Part shown: positions 40,382-49,220 of the stretch, piece after piece
How the letters are laid out: each line of letters starts with the position of its first letter
How positions within the stretch are numbered: position 1 is the stretch's first letter
From: Pseudomonas versuta
Lineage (GTDB): Bacteria > Pseudomonadota > Gammaproteobacteria > Pseudomonadales > Pseudomonadaceae
Length of the DNA: 64,000 nucleotides
Direction of reading: 5' to 3'
NCBI RefSeq assembly: GCF_001294575.1
Contig: NZ_CP012676.1
Coordinates: 2,232,001 to 2,296,000 of the forward strand
Notes under the pieces: generated by a model
Database searches by the model: none
Seen by the model: the letters and a program-made list of their open reading frames with translations, nothing else
Told to the model about the DNA's origin: nothing
Made by a program: the position numbers and the translations under genes

Positions 40382-40440
40382 CAGACGGTTTCCTCATCAG
40401 CTTCTTTTCTATGCCAATACCCACTTGGCTTGTGAGGTCG

Positions 40441-40469
40441 ATCCTATGGCGTTACAGTGAATAACTCAA
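40441..40469 (-). promoter_or_regulatory. leuC promoter
   Basis: On the minus strand, -35 TTGAGT (40469-40464), a 17-base spacer and -10 TAGGAT (40446-40441). AT-rich sequence (TCATAATTTTCATG) lies directly upstream of the -35 and may bind the divergent LysR regulator. Confidence 0.6.
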
Positions 40470-40514
40470 ATTCATAATTTTCATGCTTTGGATAACCAAC
40501 AGGAATTCGAATAG

Positions 40515-41408
40515 ATGGATCTCGCGAATCTCAATGCTTTTATCGCCATTGCTGAAACCGGTAGTTTTTCCGGGGCCGCGGAACGTTTGTTTCTGACCCA
40601 GCCGGCGATCAGCAAGCGCATCGCCAGTATTGAGCAGCAACTCAAGCTCAGGTTGTTCGACCGGCTGGGCCGCGAGGTCAGCCTGACCGAGGCAGGCCGG
40701 GCCTTGCTGCCGCGTGCCTATCAAATCCTCAACGTGCTGGATGACACCCGCCGGGCGCTGAACAACCTCAATGGCGAGGTCAGTGGCCGCCTCACTCTGG
40801 CCACCAGCCATCACATTGGTCTGCACCGGCTACCGCCCCTGCTGCGCGAATTCACCCGCACTTACCCCAAGGTCGCGCTGGATATTCAGTTTCTGGATTC
40901 AGAGGTGGCCTACGAAGAAATCCTCCATGGCCGCGCCGAACTGGCAGTCATCACCCTGGCGCCGGAGCCGCACTCGCTGATTCGCGCCGTGCCCGTGTGG
41001 AATGATCCGCTGGACTTCGTGGTCGCCCCCGAACATACCCTCACCCGCCGCCCGGTTGTCAGTCTGGCCGATATTGCCCACCATCCGGCGGTGTTTCCGG
41101 GCGGCAATACCTTTACTCATCATATTGTGCAGCGCCTGTTTGAAGCCCAGGGCCTGACGCCCAATATCGCCATGAGTACCAACTATCTGGAAACCATCAA
41201 AATGATGGTTTCCATCGGCCTGGCATGGAGCGTGCTGCCGCGTACTATGCTCGATGAGCAAGTGGCATCGATCGAGTTGCCCGGCATTCAACTGACCCGC
41301 CAGCTAGGCTACATCGTGCACACCGAGAGAACGCTGTCGAATGCCGCGCATGCTTTCATGAAGTTACTGGATGCACAGGTCGACACGCATCACAGTGACC
41401 AGCCCTGA
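40515..41408 (+). CDS. LysR-family regulator divergent from leuC
   Basis: 297 residues. The N-terminal winged HTH is GSFSGAAERLFLTQPAISKR, followed by a LysR effector-binding domain. The spacer to leuC is 133 bases. A LysR gene in this place is conserved in Pseudomonas (PA3122 position) and is a likely regulator of leucine synthesis. The inducer is unknown; 2-isopropylmalate-type control, as known for other LysR leu regulators, is only a guess. Confidence 0.92.
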   Translation: MDLANLNAFIAIAETGSFSGAAERLFLTQPAISKRIASIEQQLKLRLFDRLGREVSLTEAGRALLPRAYQILNVLDDTRRALNNLNGEVSGRLTLATSHHIGLHRLPPLLREFTRTYPKVALDIQFLDSEVAYEEILHGRAELAVITLAPEPHSLIRAVPVWNDPLDFVVAPEHTLTRRPVVSLADIAHHPAVFPGGNTFTHHIVQRLFEAQGLTPNIAMSTNYLETIKMMVSIGLAWSVLPRTMLDEQVASIELPGIQLTRQLGYIVHTERTLSNAAHAFMKLLDAQVDTHHSDQP

Positions 41409-41471
41409 GATCGCTCCAGCGGTTCAGAAACAAAACCGTCTCAATGGATCGAGATCCAAGGATCGCAGTCA

Positions 41472-44090
41472 ATGCCATACCAGAGATATGCCAGCCTCCC
41501 ACTAGATGGTTTGACACAAATTGTCTCCCCATCGCTGGAGCAAGGCGGACTAAACAACGGGGAGCAGCAGCCCTGGTACTGGGACATTGAAATGGGGCTG
41601 ATCTGCAATGCAACCCATCGGCGCATACGCCTGCAAGCGCTCAAGAATTCAGAAAAGCGCTTCGCCACACTCTTTCATTTATCGCCCCATATGGTGCTGC
41701 TGGTACGCATCGAAGACGGATTGATCAGTGAGGCCAACCATTGGTTCGAGCGTTTGCTGGGCTGGCCGTTAAACCAGGCAATCGGGCGCACTACGGTCGA
41801 ACTGGGGATTTGGCCCGATCCTTTGCAGCGCAAACAATTCGTCAAGAAAATACGCAGCAAAAATGCCTCAGTGAGCATGGAAGTCTCCCTGCAGGGTCGG
41901 GACGGACAACTGCACGACGGCATCCTCAGCGCACAAAAAGTCGAACTGGAGGGCGAGGCTTATCTGGTCAGTACCTTCATGGACACCCGCAAAAGCAAAG
42001 AAGCCGCGCAAGCGCTGATCGACAGTCAGGAGCGCCTGGACCTGGCGCTGGACTCGGCACAAATGGGCACCTGGGACTGGGACATTCCCAGCGACAGGCT
42101 CTACGGCTCGGCCCGTGCAGCCCAGCTGCACGGCCTGCCGGCAGAACCGTTCAACGAGTCATTCGAAGCGTTCTTCGAGGGTGTGCCCGACGCCGAGCGT
42201 GACAGTATGCGCGACAGCTACCGCACACTGCGCGAAGGGCCCGCCGGGAGTTATCAGCTGACCTATCGGGTGCCCGCTGAAAACAACACTTCACGCTATA
42301 TAGAAAGTCGCGCCCGGCTCTATCGCGACGCTGACGGTGTGCCGCTGCGCATGGCCGGCACCCTGCTCGACATCACCGAGCAGGTGGAGCGCGAACAACG
42401 CCTGAGCGCCTCCGAAGACAAATTTGCCAAGGCCTTCCACTCCAGCCCCGATGCCATCACCATCAGCGAACTCGCCACCGGCAACTATCTGGAGGTCAAT
42501 GACGGCTTCAGCCGGCTGACCGGATACAGCAGCGCCGAGGTGATTGGCCGCAGCCCCTACGAATTGGGAATCTGGGGGCAAAGTTCACAGCGTCAGGCAT
42601 TACTCGACGAGATCAAGGAAAAGGGCCGAATCAGCAACCGGGAAATCCTGGGACGCTCCAGACGCGGCGACCTGATCAACGTCGAAATATCCATCGAACC
42701 GATCACCATTAATGACACCCCCTGCCTGCTGCTCACCGCCCGCGACATAAGCCAGCTTAAAACTGCCCAGGCCCAGGTCAGACACCTGGCCTACCATGAC
42801 CCGCTGACCAACCTGCCAAACCGCGCATTGCTGATGGACCGCCTGAGCCAGCAAACATCGCTGCATGAACGTCACGACCTGCGCGCAGCGCTGTTGTTTC
42901 TGGATCTGGACCATTTCAAACACATCAACGACTCACTCGGGCACCCGGTGGGCGACTCGGTACTGAAAATCATCACCGCACGCCTGGAAGCCAGTGTGCG
43001 CAACGAAGACACCGTGGCCCGCCTGGGCGGTGACGAGTTTGTAGTGCTGCTGACCGGGCTTAAAGGCTCGCTCGAAGAAGTCACCCAGTCAGTGCGCAGT
43101 ACCGCCGATACCTTGCGTGAACTACTGGCCGAACCCATGTTTCTTGATGGCCAGCGCCTGCAAGTCACCCCCAGCATCGGCATCGCCTTGTTGCCTGATC
43201 ACGGCAGCACTGCCGCAGACTTGCTCAAGCGGGCCGACATCGCGCTGTATCGGGCCAAGGATTGCGGGCGCAATACCACTCAGCTATTCGATTTCACGAT
43301 GCAAACGGCGGCCAGCGAACGCATGGAAATGGAAAGCGCCTTACGCACAGCGTTAGCGCGCAACGAGTTCAGCCTGCACTTTCAGCCACAAGTCGATGCC
43401 CGGGAAAACCGTATCGTCGGTGCCGAAGCGCTGTTGCGCTGGCAACATCCGCAACTGGGCGCCCAGTCCCCGGCAAACTTCATCAAAATCCTCGAAGACA
43501 GCGGCCTGATCCTCGAAGTGGGGGCCTGGGTGCTGGATGAAGCCTGCCGCTCGTTCGGCCAGTTGTTGCGCGAGGGCCTGATCGACCCCCGGACTTTCAG
43601 CCTGTGCGTGAACATCAGCCCACGGCAGTTTCTCCAGAGCGACTTCGTAGAACGGGTGCGGCACAGCCTGTTGCGCCACCACCTGCCCTGTTCGATCCTC
43701 AAACTGGAAGTCACCGAAGGCATCGTGATTCAAAACCTGGAAGACACCATCGCCAAAATGCAGCAATTGATGGCGTTGGGCGTGAGCTTTGCGATGGACG
43801 ACTTCGGCACTGGCTACTCCTCGTTGACCCATCTCAAGCGCCTGCCGGTCGACACCCTGAAAATAGATCAATCATTTGTACGCGACGCCATTAACGCCCC
43901 CAACGATACGGAAATCATCCGCGCTATTGTTGCCATGGCCCGCAGCCTGAAAATCAGGGTCGTCGCCGAAGGTGTCGAGCAATTGGCCCAACTCCAGTTT
44001 CTGCAAAGCATTGGCTGCCATCTGTACCAGGGCTACCTGCACAGCCGGCCGGTGCCGCTGGCGCAATTTCGCGAGCTGCTGCGGCACTGA
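41472..44090 (+). CDS. PAS-GGDEF-EAL c-di-GMP turnover protein
   Basis: 872 residues, no membrane segment. Three PAS-like sensor domains (about 60-165, 183-305, 318-430; the third has PDAITISELATGNYLEVNDGF) precede a GGDEF domain with an intact LGGDEF at about 517-522 and an RxxD inhibitory site (RNED) five residues before it. The EAL domain has AEALLRW at about 650 and DDFGTGYSSL. Both catalytic motifs look complete, so it may be a synthase, phosphodiesterase or switch. The start ATG 41472 has a weak ribosome binding site. It directly follows the leuC-divergent LysR gene. Confidence 0.9.
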   Translation: MPYQRYASLPLDGLTQIVSPSLEQGGLNNGEQQPWYWDIEMGLICNATHRRIRLQALKNSEKRFATLFHLSPHMVLLVRIEDGLISEANHWFERLLGWPLNQAIGRTTVELGIWPDPLQRKQFVKKIRSKNASVSMEVSLQGRDGQLHDGILSAQKVELEGEAYLVSTFMDTRKSKEAAQALIDSQERLDLALDSAQMGTWDWDIPSDRLYGSARAAQLHGLPAEPFNESFEAFFEGVPDAERDSMRDSYRTLREGPAGSYQLTYRVPAENNTSRYIESRARLYRDADGVPLRMAGTLLDITEQVEREQRLSASEDKFAKAFHSSPDAITISELATGNYLEVNDGFSRLTGYSSAEVIGRSPYELGIWGQSSQRQALLDEIKEKGRISNREILGRSRRGDLINVEISIEPITINDTPCLLLTARDISQLKTAQAQVRHLAYHDPLTNLPNRALLMDRLSQQTSLHERHDLRAALLFLDLDHFKHINDSLGHPVGDSVLKIITARLEASVRNEDTVARLGGDEFVVLLTGLKGSLEEVTQSVRSTADTLRELLAEPMFLDGQRLQVTPSIGIALLPDHGSTAADLLKRADIALYRAKDCGRNTTQLFDFTMQTAASERMEMESALRTALARNEFSLHFQPQVDARENRIVGAEALLRWQHPQLGAQSPANFIKILEDSGLILEVGAWVLDEACRSFGQLLREGLIDPRTFSLCVNISPRQFLQSDFVERVRHSLLRHHLPCSILKLEVTEGIVIQNLEDTIAKMQQLMALGVSFAMDDFGTGYSSLTHLKRLPVDTLKIDQSFVRDAINAPNDTEIIRAIVAMARSLKIRVVAEGVEQLAQLQFLQSIGCHLYQGYLHSRPVPLAQFRELLRH

Positions 44091-44107
44091 TAAACACCCA
44101 AACACCC

Positions 44108-44180
44108 CTGTAGGAGCGAGCTTGCTCGCGAGCTCTTTCAATCAAGCACCGAAGAGCCCGCGAGCAAGCTCTCTTCTACA
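44108..44180. repeat. REP doublet
   Basis: CTGTAGGAGCGAGCTTGCTC and an inverted, mutated GCGAGCAAGCTCTCTTCTAC flank a short loop just after the GGDEF-EAL stop codon. It likely forms the 3' hairpin of that mRNA. Confidence 0.87.
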
Positions 44181-44289
44181 TTCAAGCTCCCTAAAGCGCA
44201 GATTGACCTGCAAACGGACTACTCTGCAGCCCCTCACCGCATGAAATAATCCAGCAGATCAGCCCCACCAAAAACAATAAGGACCCGCC

Positions 44290-45471
44290 ATGCAGACCCC
44301 CGAGATTTTCATCCTGAGCGCCCGGCGCACAGCCATCGGCACCTTTGGCGGTGCGCTCAAGGACGTACCGCTGTGCGATCTGGCCACCACCGCAGTCAAA
44401 GCCGCACTCATCACCAGCCAGATCGATCCGCAACGCATCGGCCACGTCGTGATGGGCAATGTAATTCCAACGGCCCCCCAGGATGCCTATCTGGCGCGAG
44501 TGGCCGCGATCAACGCCGGCATTCCCAAACAAACCCCCGCCTACAACGTCAACCGCCTCTGCGGCTCGGGGCTGCAAGCGATCATTTCTGCCGCCCATAC
44601 CCTGATGCTCGGCGATGCGGACTTCGCCATCGGCGGCGGAGCCGAGTCCATGAGCCGAGGCCCGTACTTGCTGCCCTCGGCCCGTTGGGGCGCGCGCATG
44701 GGCGATGCGCAAGTGCAGGACTACATGCTGGGGATCCTCCACGACCCGTTCCACGGCATTCACATGGGCATCACTGCCGAGAACATTGCCCAGCGCAACC
44801 AAATCAGTCGCGAGGTACAGGACGCCCTGGCACTGACAGACCAGCAACGCGCCGCCCACGCCATTGCCCAGGGCTACTTCGAATCCCAGATCGCCGCGGT
44901 AGAGGTTCACGGGCGCAAAGCCAGCGTGATGTTCAACATCGACGAACATCCACGGGCCACCACCCTGCAACAGCTTGCGCAGATGAAACCGGCGTTCAAA
45001 AAAGACGGCAGTGTGACGGCCGGTAACGCCTCGGGGCTCAATGACGGCGCTGGCGCGCTGGTATTGGCCAGTGGCGCCGCGGTACAGGCCGACAACCTCG
45101 CCCCCGTCGCTCGCCTGGTGGCCTATGCCCACGCCGGGGTCGAGCCCGAGCTAATGGGCCTGGGACCGATCCCGGCCACGCGCCTGGCGCTCAAACGTGC
45201 GGGCTTGAAGATCGCGGACATGGATGTGATTGAGGCCAACATTGCCTTTGCCGCTCAGGCTTGTGCCGTGATGCAGGAGCTGGACATGGACCCGGCCAGG
45301 GTCAACCCCAATGGTTCCGGTATCGCACTGGGCCATCCGGTGGGCGCCACTGGCGCGATAATCGCGACCAAAGCCATTCACGAACTGCACCGGATAAAAG
45401 GCCGCTATGCACTGGCCACCATGTGCATCGGTGGCGGTCAGGGCATCGCGGTGATTTTCGAGCGAATCTGA
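44290..45471 (+). CDS. Acetyl-CoA C-acyltransferase (thiolase)
   Basis: 393 residues, length of biosynthetic/degradative thiolase II. The nucleophile Cys is in [10 protein letters not shown] (about 88-92), the His in GHPVGATGA, and the second Cys in [10 protein letters not shown]. It condenses two acyl-CoA or cleaves 3-ketoacyl-CoA. AAGGA precedes the ATG. It stands alone without CoA-transferase or hydroxyacyl-CoA dehydrogenase genes, so the pathway (acetoacetyl-CoA or branched-chain/aromatic breakdown) is not fixed by context. Confidence 0.9.
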   Translation: MQTPEIFILSARRTAIGTFGGALKDVPLCDLATTAVKAALITSQIDPQRIGHVVMGNVIPTAPQDAYLARVAAINAGIPKQTPAYNVNRLCGSGLQAIISAAHTLMLGDADFAIGGGAESMSRGPYLLPSARWGARMGDAQVQDYMLGILHDPFHGIHMGITAENIAQRNQISREVQDALALTDQQRAAHAIAQGYFESQIAAVEVHGRKASVMFNIDEHPRATTLQQLAQMKPAFKKDGSVTAGNASGLNDGAGALVLASGAAVQADNLAPVARLVAYAHAGVEPELMGLGPIPATRLALKRAGLKIADMDVIEANIAFAAQACAVMQELDMDPARVNPNGSGIALGHPVGATGAIIATKAIHELHRIKGRYALATMCIGGGQGIAVIFERI

Positions 45472-45490
45472 ACCCGTAGTCGCTGGTTTG

Positions 45491-46357
45491 TTACTCCGCC
45501 ATCCGGCCAAATTTCCCCGACTGAAAGTCGACAAAGGCCTGATGGATTTCAGCATCGGTGTTCATCACAAACGGGCCGTGCCCTACAATCGGCTCGTCGA
45601 TGGGCTCACCGCTCAGGATCAACAGCACCGCATCGTTATTGGCCTCAAGACGGACCTGAGAACCGTCGCGGGCAAACAGTGCCATTTGCCCTTCGCGCAC
45701 CATTTCCTGGCCATTGACCTCGACCGCACCGTGCAGCACCACCAACACGGTGTTGCGGCCCTGATGCAGATCGAGCGTGGTCGACTTGCCCGCGTTCAAG
45801 CGGATATCCCACACATCGATTGGCGTAAAGGTCCGCGCAGGGCCCCGCTGGCCATCGAATTCGCCGGCAATCAGGCGCAAGCGCCCGGCATTATCCTTAA
45901 GCGCCAGCTCAGGTATCTGGCGATCCACAATGCCCTGATAGCCCGGCGCGGCCATCTTGTCCCTGGCCGGCAGGTTGACCCACAGCTGGACCATCTCCAG
46001 CGCGCCACCACTGCGGGCAAACGCCTCGGAGTGGAACTCTTCGTGCAGGATCCCCGACGCAGCGGTCATCCATTGCACATCACCGGGCCCGATGACCCCG
46101 CCGTTACCGGTGGAATCCCGATGCTCGACTTCACCTTTGTAGACGATGGTCACCGTCTCAAACCCGCGATGCGGATGCTGACCTACACCACGCCGCCCGG
46201 TGGTGGGCGTGAACTCGGCGGGCCCTGCGTAATCAAGCAACAAGAACGGACTGACGTGCTTACCCATACTGTCGTAGGAAAACAACGTCCGAACCGGAAA
46301 GCCATCGCCGACCCAGTGCGGACGTGGGGCCGTATACACACCCAGAATTTTTTTCAT
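45491..46357 (-). CDS. Pirin-family protein
   Basis: 288 residues with two cupin halves. The metal site HPHRGFETVTIV with later His and Glu (ILHEEFHSE) matches pirin/quercetinase (YhhW-like) proteins. Some bacterial pirins are quercetin dioxygenases; others act on redox or pyruvate dehydrogenase control. ATG 46357 has AGGAG eight bases upstream; the frame open to 46513 has no supporting signal. It converges with the thiolase gene and is divergent from a siderophore receptor. Confidence 0.9.
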   Translation of the reverse strand: MKKILGVYTAPRPHWVGDGFPVRTLFSYDSMGKHVSPFLLLDYAGPAEFTPTTGRRGVGQHPHRGFETVTIVYKGEVEHRDSTGNGGVIGPGDVQWMTAASGILHEEFHSEAFARSGGALEMVQLWVNLPARDKMAAPGYQGIVDRQIPELALKDNAGRLRLIAGEFDGQRGPARTFTPIDVWDIRLNAGKSTTLDLHQGRNTVLVVLHGAVEVNGQEMVREGQMALFARDGSQVRLEANNDAVLLILSGEPIDEPIVGHGPFVMNTDAEIHQAFVDFQSGKFGRMAE

Positions 46358-46552
46358 GTTGCACTCCTGTAAATCATGGCAACCAGAATAGATTCGTATC
46401 ACCCATAAGACTAGACCGCACCCACAACACTCAACGTTCCACTCATGGGACAACCTCCCCATCTCGCTCCTACGGGGTTTTGGGGTCGGGGCGTAGAAAT
46501 CAAATCCAGTCAATTCAGGAACGTGTTCCGGTTCTTCAATCGTGCTGCGTCT

Positions 46553-46571
46553 AATAACTATTCACATTAAC
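46553..46571. promoter_or_regulatory. Candidate Fur box before the siderophore receptor
   Basis: AATAACTATTCACATTAAC agrees with the 19-base Fur consensus at about 12 positions and lies 37 bases before the receptor ATG, where a Fur repressor site would be expected. The rest of the 250-base spacer to the pirin gene holds one REP fragment (CGCTCCTACGGG near 46466) and no gene. Confidence 0.45.
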
Positions 46572-46607
46572 GATGAATAATTTTCCCTATCGGAGCCTAG
46601 GCACGCA

Positions 46608-49073
46608 ATGCAACGACCCCACTTGAGCCGGACCCCTCTTTCGCTCGCGACCCGGCGCCAGACTGCTCGCCACTCCCTGTTGTCAGGTGCCCTTGCCGCC
46701 TCGGTGCTACTGGGCTCATCCATGGCCCAGGCAACTGCAGTCACCCTGAACATCCCGGCACAATCGCTGGCCAGCGCCCTGAACGAGTTTGGCAAGCAGG
46801 CCAACCTGCAAGTGCTGTACAGCCCGGATCAGGTACAGGGGATCAAATCGCACCCCGTCTCGGGCTCACTGGAACCGATCAAGGCACTGGAGGCGCTGCT
46901 GCAAGGCAGCGGCATTTCATACCAGCTCAATGGCGACACGGTGATCCTTAACCAAGGCACAGGCATCGAGTTGGGTGCTACTAACATTTCCGGCCAGGGT
47001 ATGGGTACCTCACTGACCACCGAAGACACCGGTTCCTACACCACAGGCGCCTCCAACAGCTCGACCAAACTGCCACTGTCGATCCGCGAAACGCCACAGA
47101 CCGTCACCGTCATCACCCGCCAGTTAATGGACGATCAGGCGGTCCAGAGCATCGGCGATGTTCTGCGTAACGCGCCGGGTATTTCGACCCAGGCCTACGA
47201 CAGCGACCGCATGGAATATTCGGCACGCGGCTACGCCATCACCAACTTCCAGTACGACGGCGTAAACACCCAATATGACGGGGTGTTTGATGAGGGCGCG
47301 ACCAAGGTCGACATGGCCTTGTATGACCGGGTTGATATCGTCAAAGGTGCCACCGGCCTGCTGTCCGGCTCCGGCGAGCCCTCGGCCACGGTCAACCTGA
47401 TCCGCAAAAAACCGACCCGTGATTTCAAGGCATCGGTGACTGCCAGCGCAGGCTCATGGGACAACTACCGTACCGAAGGCGATATCTCCGGCCCGCTGAA
47501 TGACGACGGCAGCGTGCGCGGGCGCCTGGTCGGGGTGTATCAGGATGCCGACTCGTACCTGGATCACTACTCGAAAAAGAATGATGTGTTCTACGCCATC
47601 CTCGAAGCCGACATCACCCCCGACACCCTGCTGACCTTCGGCCTGGACTACCAGAACATCAAGCCGCGTGGCTCGTCCTGGACCGGCAACCCGTACTACT
47701 TCTCCAACTACAGCAAGACCGACTTCAGCCGCTCGTTCAACCCGGCCACCGACTGGAGCCGCCGTGATGTGGTCGCACAAACCACCTTCGCGTCCCTGGA
47801 ACACCGCTTTGCCAATGAATGGAAAGTCAAAGGCACCCTGACCCGGCAAACCAACGACCACGACACTCAACTGGGCTCGGCAAGCGGTGGCATGCCAGAC
47901 CCGGTCACCGGCACCGGCATGTTCTTCTACTGGGGCAAGTGGGAAGGTCATCGCGTGCAAAACACCTTTGATCTGAACGCCACCGGCCCGTTCAGCCTGT
48001 TTGGCCGCGAACATGAACTGGTGGTGGGTGTTACCTCGCAATCCTCCAGACAAACCGGCGCAACCTTTGATGCCTCCCGGTTCGGCCTGGTGCCCGGCAG
48101 CATCTTTGACTGGAAGGGCGATTACCCGAAGCCCTACTTCCCGAAAAACGGCAAATATGAAATCAACGAAGACCAGAACAGTGCTTACCTCGCTGCGCGC
48201 TTCAAGCCGGCCGACCACCTGTCGCTGATCCTGGGCAGCCGCGTGAGCGATTTCCAGTACAACGATACCAACACGTACTACGTGCAAAGCCCGACTTTCA
48301 GTGACAACAAAACCACCTCCAACCAGCACGGCAAGGTCACGCCCTACGCCGGTGTGGTCTATGACCTGAACGACACTTACTCGGCGTACGCCAGCTACAC
48401 CTCGATTTACAAACCGGTCACCGAGCGCAGCAAGTCCGGCACCACCCTGGCGCCCACCGAAGGCAACAGCTACGAAATCGGCTTGAAAGGCGAATACTTC
48501 GACGGACGCCTGAACGCCAGTGCCGCGGTATTCCGTACCGAGCAAAAAAACCTGGCGGTCTATGCGGGCATCGACGCGGCCAACCAGACCTACTACCAGT
48601 CCGTCGACGGTGCGACCACCAAAGGCATTGAGTTTGAGCTGGCCGGTGAGTTGATGCCGGACTGGAATGTGATGGCCGGCTACACCTACGCCCAGACCAA
48701 AACCGCTGATGGCGGGCGCTTGTATGGCTACCCGCTGGAAACCACCAAGCCTGAAAACGTGGCACGGGTATTCACCACCTACCGTCTGCCGGGCATGTTG
48801 AACCAGGTCACAGTGGGCGGTGGCGTGAACTGGCAGAGCCCGTTCTACGGCAAGATCTACAACGATGCCAAAGGTGACTACGACATCATCGAGCAGCAGA
48901 GCTACGCGCTGGTCAACCTGATGACCCGCTACGAGTACAGCGAGCACCTGAGCTTCAACCTCAACGCCAACAACGTGTTCGACAAAAAGTACCTGTCGGG
49001 CCTGGGCAACTTCAGCACCACCTACTACGGCGAGCCGCGCAGCCTGACGTTGACCAGCAAATACACCTTCTAA
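46608..49073 (+). CDS. TonB-dependent siderophore receptor with STN signalling domain
   Basis: 821 residues. The signal peptide ends near MAQA; residues about 45-120 are a secretin/TonB short N-terminal (STN) domain (NIPAQSLASALNEFGKQANL), then a plug (LPLSIRETPQTVTVITRQLM) and a 22-strand barrel ending in Phe (SLTLTSKYTF). STN domains let FecA/FpvA-type receptors signal to a FecR anti-sigma factor. No sigma/anti-sigma pair lies beside this gene; the nearest is 11 kb away with its own receptor. It probably takes up a ferric hydroxamate or catecholate; the ligand is not shown. Confidence 0.9.
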   Translation: MQRPHLSRTPLSLATRRQTARHSLLSGALAASVLLGSSMAQATAVTLNIPAQSLASALNEFGKQANLQVLYSPDQVQGIKSHPVSGSLEPIKALEALLQGSGISYQLNGDTVILNQGTGIELGATNISGQGMGTSLTTEDTGSYTTGASNSSTKLPLSIRETPQTVTVITRQLMDDQAVQSIGDVLRNAPGISTQAYDSDRMEYSARGYAITNFQYDGVNTQYDGVFDEGATKVDMALYDRVDIVKGATGLLSGSGEPSATVNLIRKKPTRDFKASVTASAGSWDNYRTEGDISGPLNDDGSVRGRLVGVYQDADSYLDHYSKKNDVFYAILEADITPDTLLTFGLDYQNIKPRGSSWTGNPYYFSNYSKTDFSRSFNPATDWSRRDVVAQTTFASLEHRFANEWKVKGTLTRQTNDHDTQLGSASGGMPDPVTGTGMFFYWGKWEGHRVQNTFDLNATGPFSLFGREHELVVGVTSQSSRQTGATFDASRFGLVPGSIFDWKGDYPKPYFPKNGKYEINEDQNSAYLAARFKPADHLSLILGSRVSDFQYNDTNTYYVQSPTFSDNKTTSNQHGKVTPYAGVVYDLNDTYSAYASYTSIYKPVTERSKSGTTLAPTEGNSYEIGLKGEYFDGRLNASAAVFRTEQKNLAVYAGIDAANQTYYQSVDGATTKGIEFELAGELMPDWNVMAGYTYAQTKTADGGRLYGYPLETTKPENVARVFTTYRLPGMLNQVTVGGGVNWQSPFYGKIYNDAKGDYDIIEQQSYALVNLMTRYEYSEHLSFNLNANNVFDKKYLSGLGNFSTTYYGEPRSLTLTSKYTF

Positions 49074-49108
49074 AAGCCAGACACCGGGAGCTGCAACACT
49101 CATCCCCC

Positions 49109-49210
49109 CTGAAGGAGCGAGCTTGCTCGCGAGCTTTTCAAGCACTTAACGCTTGAACGGCAGTCCTGTGCGCCGGCTAAAAGAGCTCGCGAGCAAGCTC
49201 TCTCCTACAG
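49109..49210. repeat. Spaced REP doublet
   Basis: CTGAAGGAGCGAGCTTGCTC and inverted GCGAGCAAGCTCTCTCCTAC are separated by about 38 bases. They fill the spacer between the convergent siderophore receptor and GH15 genes. Confidence 0.83.
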
Positions 49211-49220
49211 GGGGGCCAGA

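Noticed and set aside
46460..46500. REP doublet upstream of the pirin gene
   Set aside because: Only one fragment (CGCTCCTACGGG) is seen with no inverted partner, so it is mentioned but not called as a repeat feature.
47454..49145. Long minus-strand open frame opposite the siderophore receptor
   Set aside because: Antisense to a complete TonB receptor with signal peptide, STN, plug and terminal Phe; low-complexity Val/Gly composition typical of shadows.
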